Source: Phaeosaccion multiseriatum (Eukaryota; Ochrophyta, other classes). From it: a DNA stretch of 64,000 bases. The stretch is taken from contig OZ218953.1 in the NCBI GenBank assembly GCA_965112735.1, positions 1,364,001-1,428,000 on the forward strand. The letters run 5' to 3'. This document shows positions 10,740-22,300 of the stretch, one piece after another (position 1 is the stretch's first letter; each line of letters begins with the position of its first letter). Made by a program: the position numbers and the translations under genes. The notes beneath the pieces were generated by a model. The model made no database searches and was not told where the DNA came from. It was given only the letters and a program-made list of their open reading frames with translations.

Positions 10740-13700
10740 ATGGCCAGCAAGGAGGACACCGGCAGCAGCAGCGAGGCGCCGTCACCACCTGTGGAGGGGG
10801 TGGCGCCTGAGGCCGCGCCCGAGGCAGCGAGTGACGCCATGAAGGTCAACATTCGCTGCAGCAATGCTGACAAGTACGAAGTTTCTTGCGACCCCGCCTC
10901 CACCGTCCTGGACTTCAAGCGAAGCATCGCGGACAAGACGAGTATTGCGGCCGAGTCCATGCGACTCATTTACAGGGGACGCATCTTGAAGGACGCAGAG
11001 ACCATACAAAGCTACTGTAAGTGGTGCAGCCACAGCAGAGAGAGAGAGACGGCAGGAATCAGGTTCCTTTCTGCTGGTACTGTGGAAGTCGTCGGCTCCG
11101 TTCAATCGCGTCATCCAATGGTTGCCTGGCTGCCCCCCGTGTTGAGCTTGCTGACTCGTCCACACCTTCTTTTCTTCGTATGAACCTCAAAACTCCGTCT
11201 GACTCCCTCAAAGAATGTCACGTTCTAAAGAACACGAGCGACTAGCATGCACGCAGTCGGGTGGTCACCGCTTTTGTCTCCGCGCAGCGCGTCCAAGTGC
11301 TGCTCACTTACCTTCCTCCACCCCGTTCACCCCTTCTACCCCCACGCCTAACAGCTGTAAAGAACGGCGAGACGATTCACTTGGTGAAGGGTGCCAAACC
11401 AGCGGCAGCGTCTGCCCCTCCCGCCCAACCTACGCCAGCGGCAGCGGCAGGAGGAGGAGGGGATGGAGCGGCGGGGGCGGGGATGGGAGGTTTCCCACCC
11501 ATGCCGGGGGCAGTAGGAGGAGCAGCAGGCGCGGCGAACCCCTTTGCCGCTCTTTTCGGTGGGGCCGCTGGCGGCGCCGGGGCGCCTGGAGGAATGCCCC
11601 CGATGCCTGACGTGAATCAAATGCAGCAACAGCTCATGCGCAATCCGGAGATGATGGCCAACATTATGAACTCGCCCATGATGCAGGGGCTGCTCAACAA
11701 CCCAGACACGATGCGAAATATGGTGAGACGCACAAGAGGGGGAGAGACGCCGCTTAACATTGAGTCGTGGAGTCTTTCAAAGTGCTGACATACACATCTG
11801 GAGACATGAACTCAGCCGCACCAAGACCTTCCCCCCCTCTTGGCGAGCCTTACTCACCTTGGACCCACGCATCATCCTCATCATGCCATCCATCCACCCA
11901 CCCACACCCACCCACACCCATACCCTACCCCCAGATGATGAACAACCCGCAGATGCAGCAAGTGATGGAGCAGAACCCTCAGCTACGGCACGTGCTCGAC
12001 GATCCCGCCGTGATGCAGCAGGCCCTCAACGCTATGCGCAACCCCGCTGCCATGCAGGAGATGATGCGCAGTCAGGACAGAGCGATGAGCAACATTGAGT
12101 CCATGCCGGGGGGCTTCAACGCATTGAGGCGTATGTACACTGAGGTGGGTTGGGAGACGGAGAGCGTGAAGGGGGGGGGGCGGAGCGTGATCGGATGTTG
12201 CTGTCCATGAGCAGCAGAGGCTTGGCTTTCTTTGCCCTTCCTCGTGCGCGCGTGCCGTGTGTAGGCAGTGTACGCAGGTTCTTCCCTCTCCTGTCCTTGA
12301 CAGACGCACCTCTCACCGTTGCACTCGCTGCTGCTCTTTTTTATATCTGGTGGCAGGTGCAAGAGCCCATGATGCAGGCCACGCAGGGTATGGACAATAG
12401 GGAGAGCACGGAGGGAAGCTCCGATGCCTCCGGTAACTCTTCCTCCGGAGGCGCGTCCTTTCCCAACCCGTGGGCAGGGCCTGCCGCCGGCACAGCACCA
12501 GCCGCTGCGCCAGGTGAGGGAGGGAAGAGGGAAGAGGGGGGCTTGGTTTGGGTGGTGGGTGAGCAAGTATAGGTTGACTGACTTGCACACAGTAAGCAGT
12601 CCGTTACTCAAGTGACGTGAGTGGGATTCTGTGGGTGTGGGGTGGGTGAAATGGAAATAGTGTGGGACTCAGCCGTGGCGAATTCGGTATGGGCTTGTAA
12701 CTTGGGAAGTGGAGCACTTGCTTACTCCCGCCTTTCTCTCTCTCTCTCTCCCTCTCTCTTGTCTGTCTGCCTTTGTCTCTGCACGTGCCCAGGAGCGACA
12801 GGAGCGGGTGGTGCAGCGGCCAACCCAGCAGCCAACCCTTTCGGTGCCTTTGCCAACCCCTGGGCAGCGGGCGGAGGTGCAGCAGCCAGCAACCCTTGGG
12901 CAGCGTTGGGGATGATGGGGGGAGGAGCGCCGGGAGCACCAGGAGGAAGCGGGGCAGCAGCAGGGGCACCAGCAGGGGCACCAGCAGGGGGGGCAGCAGC
13001 AGGGGCGGGAGGGACACCAGGAGGTGCAACACCGGGTTTCCCAGGTATGCCACCAGGAGGGATGGACCCCAATATGATGGCGGCAATGATGCAGAACCCT
13101 CAGGTGCAGCAGATGATGCAAGAGAGCTTGCAAAACCCCGCCATGTTGGACCAAATCGCCGCCACCAACCCGCAGCTTCAGCAAATGCTGCAGGCCAACC
13201 CGGGCATGCGAGAGCAAATGCCCCATATAATGCGCTCCATGGCAGACCCGAACACCTTCCAAGCCATGATGAATATGCAGCAGTCGATGGCGCAGCTGCA
13301 GCAGGCAGGGGTGCTGCCGCCCGGGATGGGGGGCATGATGGGGGGAGGCTTCCCTCCTGCCCCGCCTGCAGCGACGGGGGGCGGGCTGGACTTTAGCTCT
13401 TTGCTAGGGGGAGGAGGAGGAGGAGGAGGAGGAGGAGGAGGAGGAGGAGGAGGAGGAGGAGGAGACGCAGGAGGAGGAGACGCAGGAGGAGGAGGGGGGG
13501 GTGTACCAAACCTTGCTTCTCTGTTTGCGGCCATGCAGCCACCCGGTGGTGCCACGGGAGCACCAGCCACTCCCACCATCCCCACCCCTGCTGCCAACCC
13601 AGAAGAGACGTACGCATCTCAGCTGGCCAGCCTCGATGGCATGGGCTTCACGGACCGGGCGGCCAATATTCGGGCTCTCGTGTCGGCCAGGGGCAATGTC

Positions 13701-13742
13701 AACCTTGCTGTGGAGAGGTTGCTTAGCGGAGGGCAATTGTAA
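10740..13742 (+). CDS. UBQLN: Ubiquilin (UBL-STI1-UBA proteasome shuttle)
   Basis: Exons 10740-11016, 11355-11722, 11935-12144, 12357-12513 and 12793-13742 join in phase to 653 residues. A ubiquitin-like domain (about 34-110; [12 protein letters not shown]) is followed by methionine-rich STI1/Sti1-like repeats. The first pair ([20 protein letters not shown] and [20 protein letters not shown]) and the second pair ([20 protein letters not shown]) are separated by Gly/Ala/Pro-rich linkers. The C-terminus is a UBA domain ([19 protein letters not shown]). Ubiquilins carry ubiquitinated or hydrophobic clients to the 26S proteasome. Between the last STI1 and UBA lies a glycine run encoded by (GGA)n at 13408-13465, likely length-variable. 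Domain order and length are typical for the family. Confidence 0.96.
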
Positions 13743-14306
13743 ACTACGTCAGACAGACAGTGAGAGTGACAGACGGGCAGACAGCCAATCAGACAGACAG
13801 GCAGACAGACGGGCAGGACTGTCTGACGGGCAGACAGCCAATCAGACACACACGCAGACGGACAGACAGACAGACGGGTGCGGCTCAGGAAGGGCTTGCA
13901 TCAAGAAGGGGCGTGGGGGCGTTATGGGGGGGGGGCGCAGAGAATGACCAGGGTTGGGGGGGAGGGGGCGGCACCAAGCAAACGCAAATCACTCCCACCA
14001 TGTACAGTGCTTCAATCAATCAATGTCAGAGGAGGGAGCAAGGAGCAGGCAGTCCCCGGTGTGTGTTTACTTTTTTCAGATGGCAATTCTTTATTTACGA
14101 ACCCCCCAACCCGGTGCCGGTGCTTTCAAGACTTGTTGCGCATTGGAAAATAAAAGAATTTGTTTTTTTCGGCCAAGCAACCTCTCCCTTCTTGTACTCA
14201 TGTCCTATTCTTGAAAATTAAAAAAAATAAAACGAGTGCTCTGGCAAATGTTTGAATGCGACGGCCTTGAGGGCCCCAAATATACATGAGGGATCACACT
14301 GCAATA
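13743..14306. other. Convergent 3' flanks with CAGA-type repeat
   Basis: Directly after the ubiquilin stop, 13752-13882 holds degenerate CAGACAGACGGG tandem repeats, probably in the 3' UTR. The rest is poly-G and AT-rich flank shared with the minus-strand phosphatase gene. No gene is seen. Confidence 0.6.
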
Positions 14307-15747
14307 TCAAAGTATGCATGAACCACTGTCGCTGCGGTGGCCCCCTTCTTGCTCTCCCTCTTGCTCATCCCGCTCCTCTGTCTCTCCCTTGACGCCATCT
14401 GCGGCACCTCCTTCTGCGTCAGGGGTTACACCCGCCTCTGTTCCGCAGTCCTCATGCGGCGTATCAAATGACCCATAGAGCGAGGCTTCTTCGTCGCCGT
14501 CGGACTTGTCATCGCCCCCCCCATCTCCTATTCGCCCATTCGCAAACCTTTGCCGAGCCCTGCCCTCTCTGTACATTCGCGCTACATAGTAAGCGTCCTC
14601 CTCTCGAAGCCGCTGGGTTCCCTCCACGTCCGCCTGCTCCAGCTTCTGTGCCAGCGCTTCTCCTTCCCCCCCCCTACTTCCCCCTGCTTCCCCCCCCCCC
14701 CCCGCGCCCCCCGGCTGCAGCTCCTTGAGCTGCTGCACAAAGCCTGGATTGGGACAGATGGACTCTCTGCGAGCCGTGGTGTACTGTAAGGCCTCGTCGT
14801 ACGGCATGCCCAGGTGTAACATGAGGTAGGCGATGACAATGGTGGCGCTCCGAGAAATACCGGCGGAGCAGTGCACCAGAACCTGCAATACATCAAAGCA
14901 AAACCCAGCAGCAAGTCAGTCAAGCAATAATACACACATACACGAATACACGCAAGCAAGGGCAATAGAGTGAGCGGAGGGCTCTGTTATCTTCCCATCT
15001 GCGCTGTACTCCACAAACGAACTCGTCAAGTCTCCCCCCCCCCCCACCCCCTATACTCAATCCCGGTAGCAAGACAAGCGTGTGTGGAACGGCTCACCTT
15101 TCCCTTGCTGCACCTCGAGTTGTGGATGAAGGTGAGCAGCTCGCCGAAGTGCTCGTGCAGGTCCGTGAAGGGGCTGTCCGCACACTTCACCTGCAGCTTC
15201 CCAAGAAGCGGCGTTTTCTCTGGTTTCAATGAAAGGAGAGACAGCAACCAAGTCAGCACATTTCTCTCAACTTGGAGTCAGTCCCCCATCGCATGTACTC
15301 ACCATGAGGGCCTACGTTACAAACACTGACACAGTGAGTGACGCCCTCCTTGATGAACCAGTCCGGAGCGTTTAGCACGTCTGAGCCGCCCAAATAAAGA
15401 CCTGATACGACAGAGGGAGCAGTCATGTACGAGCAGTGGGGAGGAGACATCAGACATGAGACATAATGCGGATCTGTCTGTTCGTGCATCTGCGTGTCAA
15501 AGGCGGGTAAGAGGGGCACTACAACGTCAACATACCATTCAGAATCGCTGCCGGCGCTGAGGATTCTACCTCAGCTGCTCCAGCACCGAAAGTTGGGGCG
15601 ATCTTGGCTCGCTTCCTTCTCCGGCACGAGGGTGGCGGCGGTGGAACCGCTTCGCAGGTCAGCGCCTCGTCCAAAGTCGGGTTAGGCCCGCCTAAGCCTT
15701 CGTCTCGCCGTCTCTTTTGGGAGGGCCGCGGAGGCGGAGAGACCTCG

Positions 15748-15785
<38 letters not shown>

Positions 15786-16076
15786 GCTGCTACTGCTACT
15801 ACTACTACTACTGCTCCTCCTACCATTACCTGGAAGACTCCCCACACGTCCCTCCAAGACTTCCGTCGACATTTGCTTCAGCTGCTGCCGCTGCTGCTGA
15901 GGCAAAAGAAGTCCTCCCGCTTGTCCTGTAACGTCACTGTGAAGAACCTCTGCCGCGAGACTCGGAGCTCTTCGCTTCTCACTTCTCGCCATATTACCTT
16001 CTCTCCTCCTTCTCCTCCTCCTCCTCCTGTTGAAGAGGGACAACTGGCATTGAAACTGCTCAGCCTTGAGTTTCAA
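14307..16076 (-). CDS. Dual-specificity protein phosphatase with Ser-rich N-terminal extension
   Basis: Minus-strand exons 16076-15536, 15401-15303, 15219-15098 and 14882-14307 join in phase to about 445 residues. The catalytic domain begins AAILNGLYLGGSDVLN, continues through KCADSPFTDLHEHFGELLTF and ends with the signature VHCSAGISRSAT. This is HCx5R, with catalytic Cys near 259 and Arg near 265. The N-terminal 180 residues are low complexity, with a serine run encoded by (TAG/CTA)n-type repeats at 15756-15812 and basic clusters (KRRR, RRRKRAK) that could act as nuclear localisation signals. The C-terminal tail is acidic. MKP-like DUSPs act on MAP kinases; the substrate here is unknown. A second Met at 15992 is an equally good start. 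Divergent neighbour 100 bp away. Confidence 0.9.
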
Positions 16077-16175
16077 TTCTTTTTCCCCTCCCTTGTTACT
16101 TTTAATCCTCTTGGAACAGCGCAGCCATGACTTGATGTAAAGGAGAGCCGATGGGAAGCCAAAGACATCGGTGAG

Positions 16176-18137
16176 ATGAGCGCAAGAATCTCTGTTCTCT
16201 CCGCCACTGCCGCCCCTCTCCCCCCCCCTCCCTTGGAGGAAGAGGGAGAATGCTCGCCTGGTTTCGCTTTACGCGAGGGCATCCTTGCGCCTGAGGCTTT
16301 GGAGACACTTGGGGTGGAGCTGGAAGGACTGTATGCCGGAGCACGGTCTGGTGAGGTGAGATTGAGCACCCCTCTCCGGGAGGCTTCCAGCAGACCCAGG
16401 GATCAGCAGAGAGGGAGTGGGAAGAGCCAGAGAGCGCGCAAGAGGCACCCCATAATGACACATGAATGCTCGCTCGCGTGTGCTTGCTATTGTTGCATTC
16501 TTCTGTGTGGCAGATTGAGCTGAAAGGGCGCAGCTTATGGGCACCCAAGAGGGACGAGAAGTGGGAAGAGGGACGCGCGCACGACGCCATACACTTCGGG
16601 GTGTTCGTGGCTCCCTCTGGTCGGGCAGAAGCCAGGTAGGAGATAGCTGGGTGAGTGGACCTTCGACTGACCATCTTGCCCATTGTGTGGCGGCTTCTTA
16701 TTGCTTCCCCTGCTTGCTGCTCCCTCTCGCCAGAGCCCTGGAAAGCGTGCCTGAGCTCTTCGACAGCCTCTGGGCAGCCTTGGCGGCGAGTGGGATTGAC
16801 GACAAGGGCGACGCTCCGCAACTGGCGGTAACTGTTCACTTTTATGCCCCAGGACAATACAGCTCCAGCCTGGCCCGGAAGCCGAAGGGAGGCGGGGATT
16901 TCGAGTGGCCGCTTACTCTCGTTGGGGTCCGAGGCTCCGTTGGCTGTGTCGGGGGAGCGGCGCAGACGAGGCCAGTACAAGCAGAGCAGAGCAAAGAAGC
17001 AGAAGAAGAAGAAGCCGAGGCATCGCAGCAAATACCCCCAGGCGCGTGCTTGCTATGGAATGGTGCGGAGGAGGACCACCTGTCCATCCTCCCAAGTGCT
17101 GAGAGTCGACTTGTCGTCACTCTGCGACGCCTCACGCCGCGGGCTGCAGCTCGCCTCGCAGGACCTGCTTCTAGGCCGGCCAGGCACCAGAGAGGGGATA
17201 CGCCTGACAAGGTCCAGGTGCGTGTCACTGCGCCGCACCCGCCCATCCATCCCCATCCCCTTTTTGGCCTACACGGCTGACTTCGGCTGCCTTCCCCATC
17301 CCTCCTCCGTTCGGTCGACCAACACACGAACGAGCAGGTGCTCATTCCGGGAGCGCCAGTGCTCGTGATGGAGGAGGGTGGCGGGGGCGGGGACTGCCGA
17401 AGGACCCCCACACTGGAGGCAGAGCATGTGCATGCTGTGTATGACACTATCGCCAAGCACTGGAGCCACACGCGGTACAAGGCGTGGTGAGTAATTTTGA
17501 GATGCCCTCCCTCCTTCGTGGTGAGTGGTGAGCTCCTTACTTCTCCCTTCGCTCCTTCCTGCTCTTCCCTCCTTTCTCCCCGTCGCCCGCTTCAACTTGA
17601 TGACGCTGAGCTCTTGCTGCTGCTGCTGCTGCTGCTGCTGCTGACACTGCTGCTGAATACTGGTCCTCCCACCACCCGACGGTGGCACAACAGGCCAAAG
17701 GTGGCGGACTTTCTGAGCGAGCGACACAGGCACGCCCTTATCGCCGATGTTGGGTGCGGTAATGGCAAGTACCTCCGCTGCACCAACGCCTCCAGGGGTC
17801 ATGTGCTGCTGGGCAGCGACGTCAGCACGCCCCTGCTGGAGGAGTGTTGCAGGCGCTTCCAGGAGAGCCAAGGCGAGAAGGTGGAGGTGCGTGTGGGCGA
17901 ATGTGTGAATGCAAATGAGTTAGTGAAAGTGCATGTCGGAGGAGCGTTGTTGGGATGGGAGGGGGGGGAGGGAGGGATGTGCGTTGCGCGTGGGGCGTTG
18001 GTGTTTGATGGTTTGGTGTGGGTTAGGGGTGCCCACCCTTGACGTGAAGGAAAGGCCTTCTTTTCTCCGTTCATCTGATGCTCTGCTGATAAAAGCTCTC
18101 TGCGGCAGTAGCAGAAAGCAGAGCAAGCAGCAGCGGC

Positions 18138-18174
<37 letters not shown>

Positions 18175-19302
18175 ACCCCGCTACTACTCGAGAAGGCCCC
18201 ACCCCCATGCCGTGTACTTCCTTCCTTTGTGTTCCTATACCCTGCATTGGTGTTCACGGCGCAGGTGGTGGGTGCAGATGCAATGACTCTGCCCTATCGC
18301 GACGCGTGTTTCGACGGCGCCATCTGTATCGCCGTTCTGCACCACTTATCCACGGTAAGGAAGGAAGGAAGGTCACCCTAGGTCACCTTCACCACCCAAA
18401 AACCTTTCCTCAAGAAAGAAGCGAATGAACGCCTCAATGCCCTCCCACCCCCTGCTGCCACTCCGCCTCCGACTACAACGCAAACAGGAGCCCCGGCGGC
18501 TGCAAGCCCTGCGTGAGATTCACCGCATCCTCAGGCCCGGGGCGGAGGTGCTGGTGTACGCGTGGGCGCGTGAGCAGGGCCAGGAGTCGCGGCGCCGCTT
18601 CGACCACGCGGATGTGCTTGTGCCCTGGAACGAGGGCAGGCAGCACCAAGACGAGGAGGTGAGGGAGGCGTGTCGAGGCAGGCGTGCTGAGGCGGGTGGG
18701 CGTGCGTGCGTGCGTGCGTGTGTGCTTGCGCCAGTCGTCAAGGCTCATGAATCAATCACACACCATCACACACCGCTCACTCATGGATAGTCCCCGACTG
18801 ATCGACTGACTGACTGACTCCCACTCACTGCGATCTCCCGACCAATTCACTGACTGACTGACTGACTGACTGACTGACTGACTGACTGACTGACTGACCG
18901 ACCGACCGACTATCCGACTGACTGACCGATTGCCCGACGGACCGACTGATTGACTGACTGACTGACTGACTGACTGACTGACTGACTGACTGACTGACTG
19001 CCTAACTGCCTGCCTGACTGACTGACTGACTGCCCTGTCCCTGCCGACCCTTTGCCGACCGTGCCTGTCTGCAGGTCCCCGTCAAAGCGGAGCACGCCGT
19101 GACTGACGTCCAAGGAAACCGCATCCTGCAGAGGTACTGCCACGTGTACCAAGAAGGGGAGCTCGAGGGCCTCTTCGCCCAGCTCGGGCCTATGTTTGAA
19201 GTTGTGCACAGCTTCTACGACTGCTCCAACTGGTGTGTGGTGGCTCGAAGGACGGACGTGGCTCATGGGAATCATCGCATGCCGCCACTACCAGAGGTAT
19301 AG
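16176..19302 (+). CDS. ALKBH8: ALKBH8/TRM9-like tRNA wobble-uridine methyltransferase with degenerate AlkB domain
   Basis: Eight exons (16176-16355, 16514-16635, 16734-17217, 17338-17486, 17694-17886, 18265-18354, 18488-18658, 19075-19302) join in phase to 538 residues. The C-terminal half is a clear TRM9/ALKBH8 methyltransferase. AEHVHAVYDTIAKHWSHTRY is followed by SAM motif I ADVGCGNGKYL (about 329-339), DACFDGAICIAVLHHLST, REIHRILRPGAEVLVYAWA, DVLVPW and YCHVYQEGELEGLF. It forms the methyl ester of 5-carboxymethyluridine at tRNA wobble position 34, normally with TRM112. The N-terminal half has AlkB-like pieces (HFYAPGQ; RLVVTLRRL), but the Fe-binding HxD expected just after PGQ is not visible and no RRM precedes it. 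Intron 7 is expanded by (GACT)n. Confidence 0.88.
18790..19035. repeat. (GACT)n tetranucleotide tract in ALKBH8-like intron 7
   Basis: Nearly 250 bp of CTGA/GACT repeats with scattered CCGA variants lie inside the last intron of the ALKBH8-like gene, between its donor at 18659 and acceptor at 19074. Confidence 0.9.
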
Positions 19303-19529
19303 ATAGAGAGAGAGAGAGAGGGGGGGGAGGCGCTCCGATGCTTCTTGTTTGTTCTCATGTTTTTGGACCCACAGGATGCCATACTTATTTTTATTTTCAA
19401 CCAGCAGCTTGCGATCTATCCCTCTCCTGTGTAAGTAGTTTGAGCAACAACGAAAAAAAAAAAAAAGGCCGAGGAAAGAAGGGGTCGAAATAGGGGGAGG
19501 ATTCCTATTAAGTCAATAAATTTGTCTCC

Positions 19530-19566
19530 CCCTTGTATGTCAATTAACCGCCCTGGATGTCAGTAG
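19530..19566 (+). repeat. Left terminal inverted repeat
   Basis: Exact reverse complement of 22211-22247 over 37 bases. It begins CCCTTGTATG and ends ATGTCAGTAG. Confidence 0.9.
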
Positions 19567-19589
19567 AATCAACATTTTGAGTGGGCTCA

Positions 19590-20310
19590 GGAAAAGAGGT
19601 ATTACGCACGCTACAGAGCACCACAGGCGAAGCGCTTCGGGAGATCTGAGGCAAAGACCGTATTCTAGATGTTGAGCAGCTTAAAGTCTGATTGTTGCGT
19701 CTGTATAGAGCGATTTAGGAGGTGAAATGTGCTGCTATGTTGACGAGATCTTTGCCCCTGAACAAGGGAGAAAGAGAGAGGCGTAGCTCACACAAGAGGT
19801 AATAATCTTCGGGCTGAATACGGATTATGTAGTCAAATAGCCGATGTGAAGCTGGGAGCGCGGTCTTAGGAGATAGTGGGCTAACATGTGGAGCTGAAAT
19901 GTCCGTTGCTTTGGCGGGAATTTGGGCCTCATACAAGGGGGGAGTGGGGGAAGAGCGTGTGCGAGCAAGAGCCCATGAGGGAGGAATGGCTTTGAGCAGA
20001 CTGCGACCCACATATGGACGTCGACGTTGAGCAGCTAAGAGTGCGATTGCAGGTGCTGTGGAGCAGAAGGGGTGAGGCGAGATGGAAACACCTATGGCAG
20101 CAGTTTTCACCTCAAAAATGGTGAGGAGAGGGAGGAGCGTGTGCGACCAGCAGACCACGAGATATGAAACCCTTGAGAAGACTTGAGGGATACATAGTCT
20201 GCTGAGTGCTGGGCAGCTCGAAGTGTCCTTTCAGGAGCTACAGAGTGAGGGAGAGAATTTACAAGTGTGAAGGGCCCCTTTTCGTCGTCATCCTGACCCT
20301 CGATCGAGGG
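19590..20310. repeat. About four diverged ~180-bp direct repeats inside the candidate element
   Basis: Landmark phrases recur at about 180-bp spacing. GAAGAGCGTGTGCGAGCA (about 19950) matches GAGGAGCGTGTGCGACCA (about 20131), and TTGAGCAGCTTAAAG (about 19673) matches TTGAGCAGCTAAGAG (about 20027). Copies near 19594 and 19775 are weaker. Boundaries are approximate. Confidence 0.5.
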
Positions 20311-22210
20311 GGAAGAGAGGGTATGACGATAGATATGGGCCAGATACAACGCGAGGCTACACCTCATGACCATGCGCCGATTTGGTACTCTTTACATGCT
20401 CTCCTTGGCGAGGATGCGATTTACAACGCTATCTATGTGTATATTCGTCATTTTAACCCAATTTCACGGATGGGCAGCTCCAACTGTACACACACTGCCC
20501 CTCCTCCCCTTATCGGTGCTGCTACGGCTACTACTACTATAGATGCTGCACGAGGCTCCGTCTTACCTGCGAAATCCGTCTCGGTAGCCCGCCAAGCCCT
20601 CCTCTGGCAGCTCCTAACCCCCCTGCCACGGCCTCCACCCCACTTTCTCTGCATACAGAGCGGTCAGCGACTTGAGTATGGCCTTGCGGCTCATCGCCCT
20701 GTCGCCCCTGAGCCACAATCGCTTCTCGACCATGTGCCACGACGAGCACCACCACCCACAGCAACAGCACGCTACCTCCCCCCCCCCCCTTCTCCGGCTC
20801 AGCTCCCATGGCCGCCTCGGCTGCCGATGGCGCGTCCAGCTGCTGCTTGATTGAGCTTCTCTCACTCGTGGCTGGTAGGCTTCAATACAATCACGCTCAT
20901 CCGCAGTAGCCAGGAGGAGCTGCAGCTGATCGTGCAGCAACGGCGTCCCCCGGGGTGGACGACGAGGCGGATAAGCTTGACTTCTATCTGGACGCCTGCT
21001 TCTCTTCCCCCCGCTCGTCTGGCCACTGCCGCTCGTGAACCCCTTGCTCCTTACCTTCTCGCTCCCTGAAGAGAGGCAGGATGGTCGCCGCAGTCGTTCT
21101 CCTGCCCCGGTAATGACCCTCGTGATGACCTAACCGAAGGGGCCAAAATTAGGGAGGTGGACACGAGGTGATTTCCCATGTCTGGTTAAGCTCGCTGAAG
21201 CTGAAAGTTGGACATCTGACAGCTCACACACTAGATGCCACAACATACCTTGTGTCGCCATTGACTCTGCCGGGAAGGTTCCTTCCCTTTCCTCTCCACC
21301 CTCATACTTCGCCACCTGTGCAGTGACCTCGGGAGAAGATGTCGAAGTCCCCCCGATAGCCCCACCACCCACGTCCCGCAATAACAGGGGGCAGGGGAGT
21401 TAGTATTACGCCCCTTAAGCAAGACCGATGCTCTGACAGGGCGTGGGATCGGCTGCTCATGACCTCACAAAAAGGACCCTTCAAAGGCAAAAGAGAGGGG
21501 AGTACACGTATGCGATTGTGCACATGGGATTATGACCTTTGAAGCTAAAACTTTGTCACAAGCCAGGCTACATATGAGTGATGTTGATCCCACTTGGACC
21601 CCTCGTAACTGCCAGGCAAAGCCTTCCATCTCACGCCCTCTCCCCCTCTCGTGCGCCCTCACATTTTCGGCCACCGCGGGCGACGACCTGCCATAGACCT
21701 CTTGCCCTCCGCCCATGGACAGCGGCGGTACGGGAGTCGTCAGACGTATCCTGCGGACCAGATGACGCCCTGATGGGCCCTGAAAATGGGTAGAATAGAG
21801 CAGCGTCCACGTCTCAGAGACATGCAACTGTGAAGGTGGAGTACCCTAACTTCAGGGGCCAAAGTGCCGACGAGCTGGAGGCGCAAGAGCATGCGTTGCA
21901 TATGAAAAGTTTCGTATACTCCTGGAGAAGAGATACTGTCTTGGACCCCGCTTATCTCTATGGGTATACCCCCCTCCGTCCTCTCTCTCTATCGAAACCA
22001 AGGTTGGAGAAAAACGCACCTTTGCCGCTCACCCGCTAACTCTTGCCACAAAGCTGCTGCGAGCACGCTCTCAGCTGCCCAATCCCGAGTTCACTGTGTT
22101 TTCCTCAAGCTTGCGCAAGCGCTTCGTCTGGGATAGTCGGTATGTCTTGTATTCGTCTCCTCCCTCACGTGCCCCACCCGATTCAAAAAAATGCCCAAAA
22201 AATTTCGGTC

Positions 22211-22247
22211 CTACTGACATCCAGGGCGGTTAATTGACATACAAGGG
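22211..22247 (-). repeat. Right terminal inverted repeat
   Basis: Exact reverse complement of 19530-19566. The outer end (ACAAGGG) lies only 54 bp from the first in-frame Met of the phytochrome. Confidence 0.9.
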
Positions 22248-22300
22248 ACCACCCCCCCAAAAAACACTTACGTGTCTATGTGAATGCCCGCAAGGGCACG

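Larger units (their letters stand above)
19530..22247. mobile_element. Candidate DNA transposon bounded by 37-bp perfect terminal inverted repeats
   Basis: The 37 bases at 19530-19566 (starting CCCTTGTATGTCAATTAACC) recur as an exact reverse complement at 22211-22247, defining a 2.7-kb unit. Similarity fades just inside (..ATTTT). The left part holds about four diverged direct repeats of roughly 180 bp (19590-20310). The right part has plus-strand patches that look coding, for example ELEAQEHALHMKSFVYSWRR (21870-21940) and PNPEFTVFSSSLRKRFVWDS (22078-22137). The second patch's frame ends inside the right repeat (GPTDIQGG, stop at 22232). No known transposase motif was recognised and no target-site duplication is obvious. 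It sits between the ALKBH8-like gene and the phytochrome, ending 54 bp before the first phytochrome Met. Confidence 0.65.

Noticed and set aside
16102-17031. 309-codon minus-strand ORF
   Set aside because: Shadow of the ALKBH8-like exons and introns on the other strand; no family motif and low-complexity composition.
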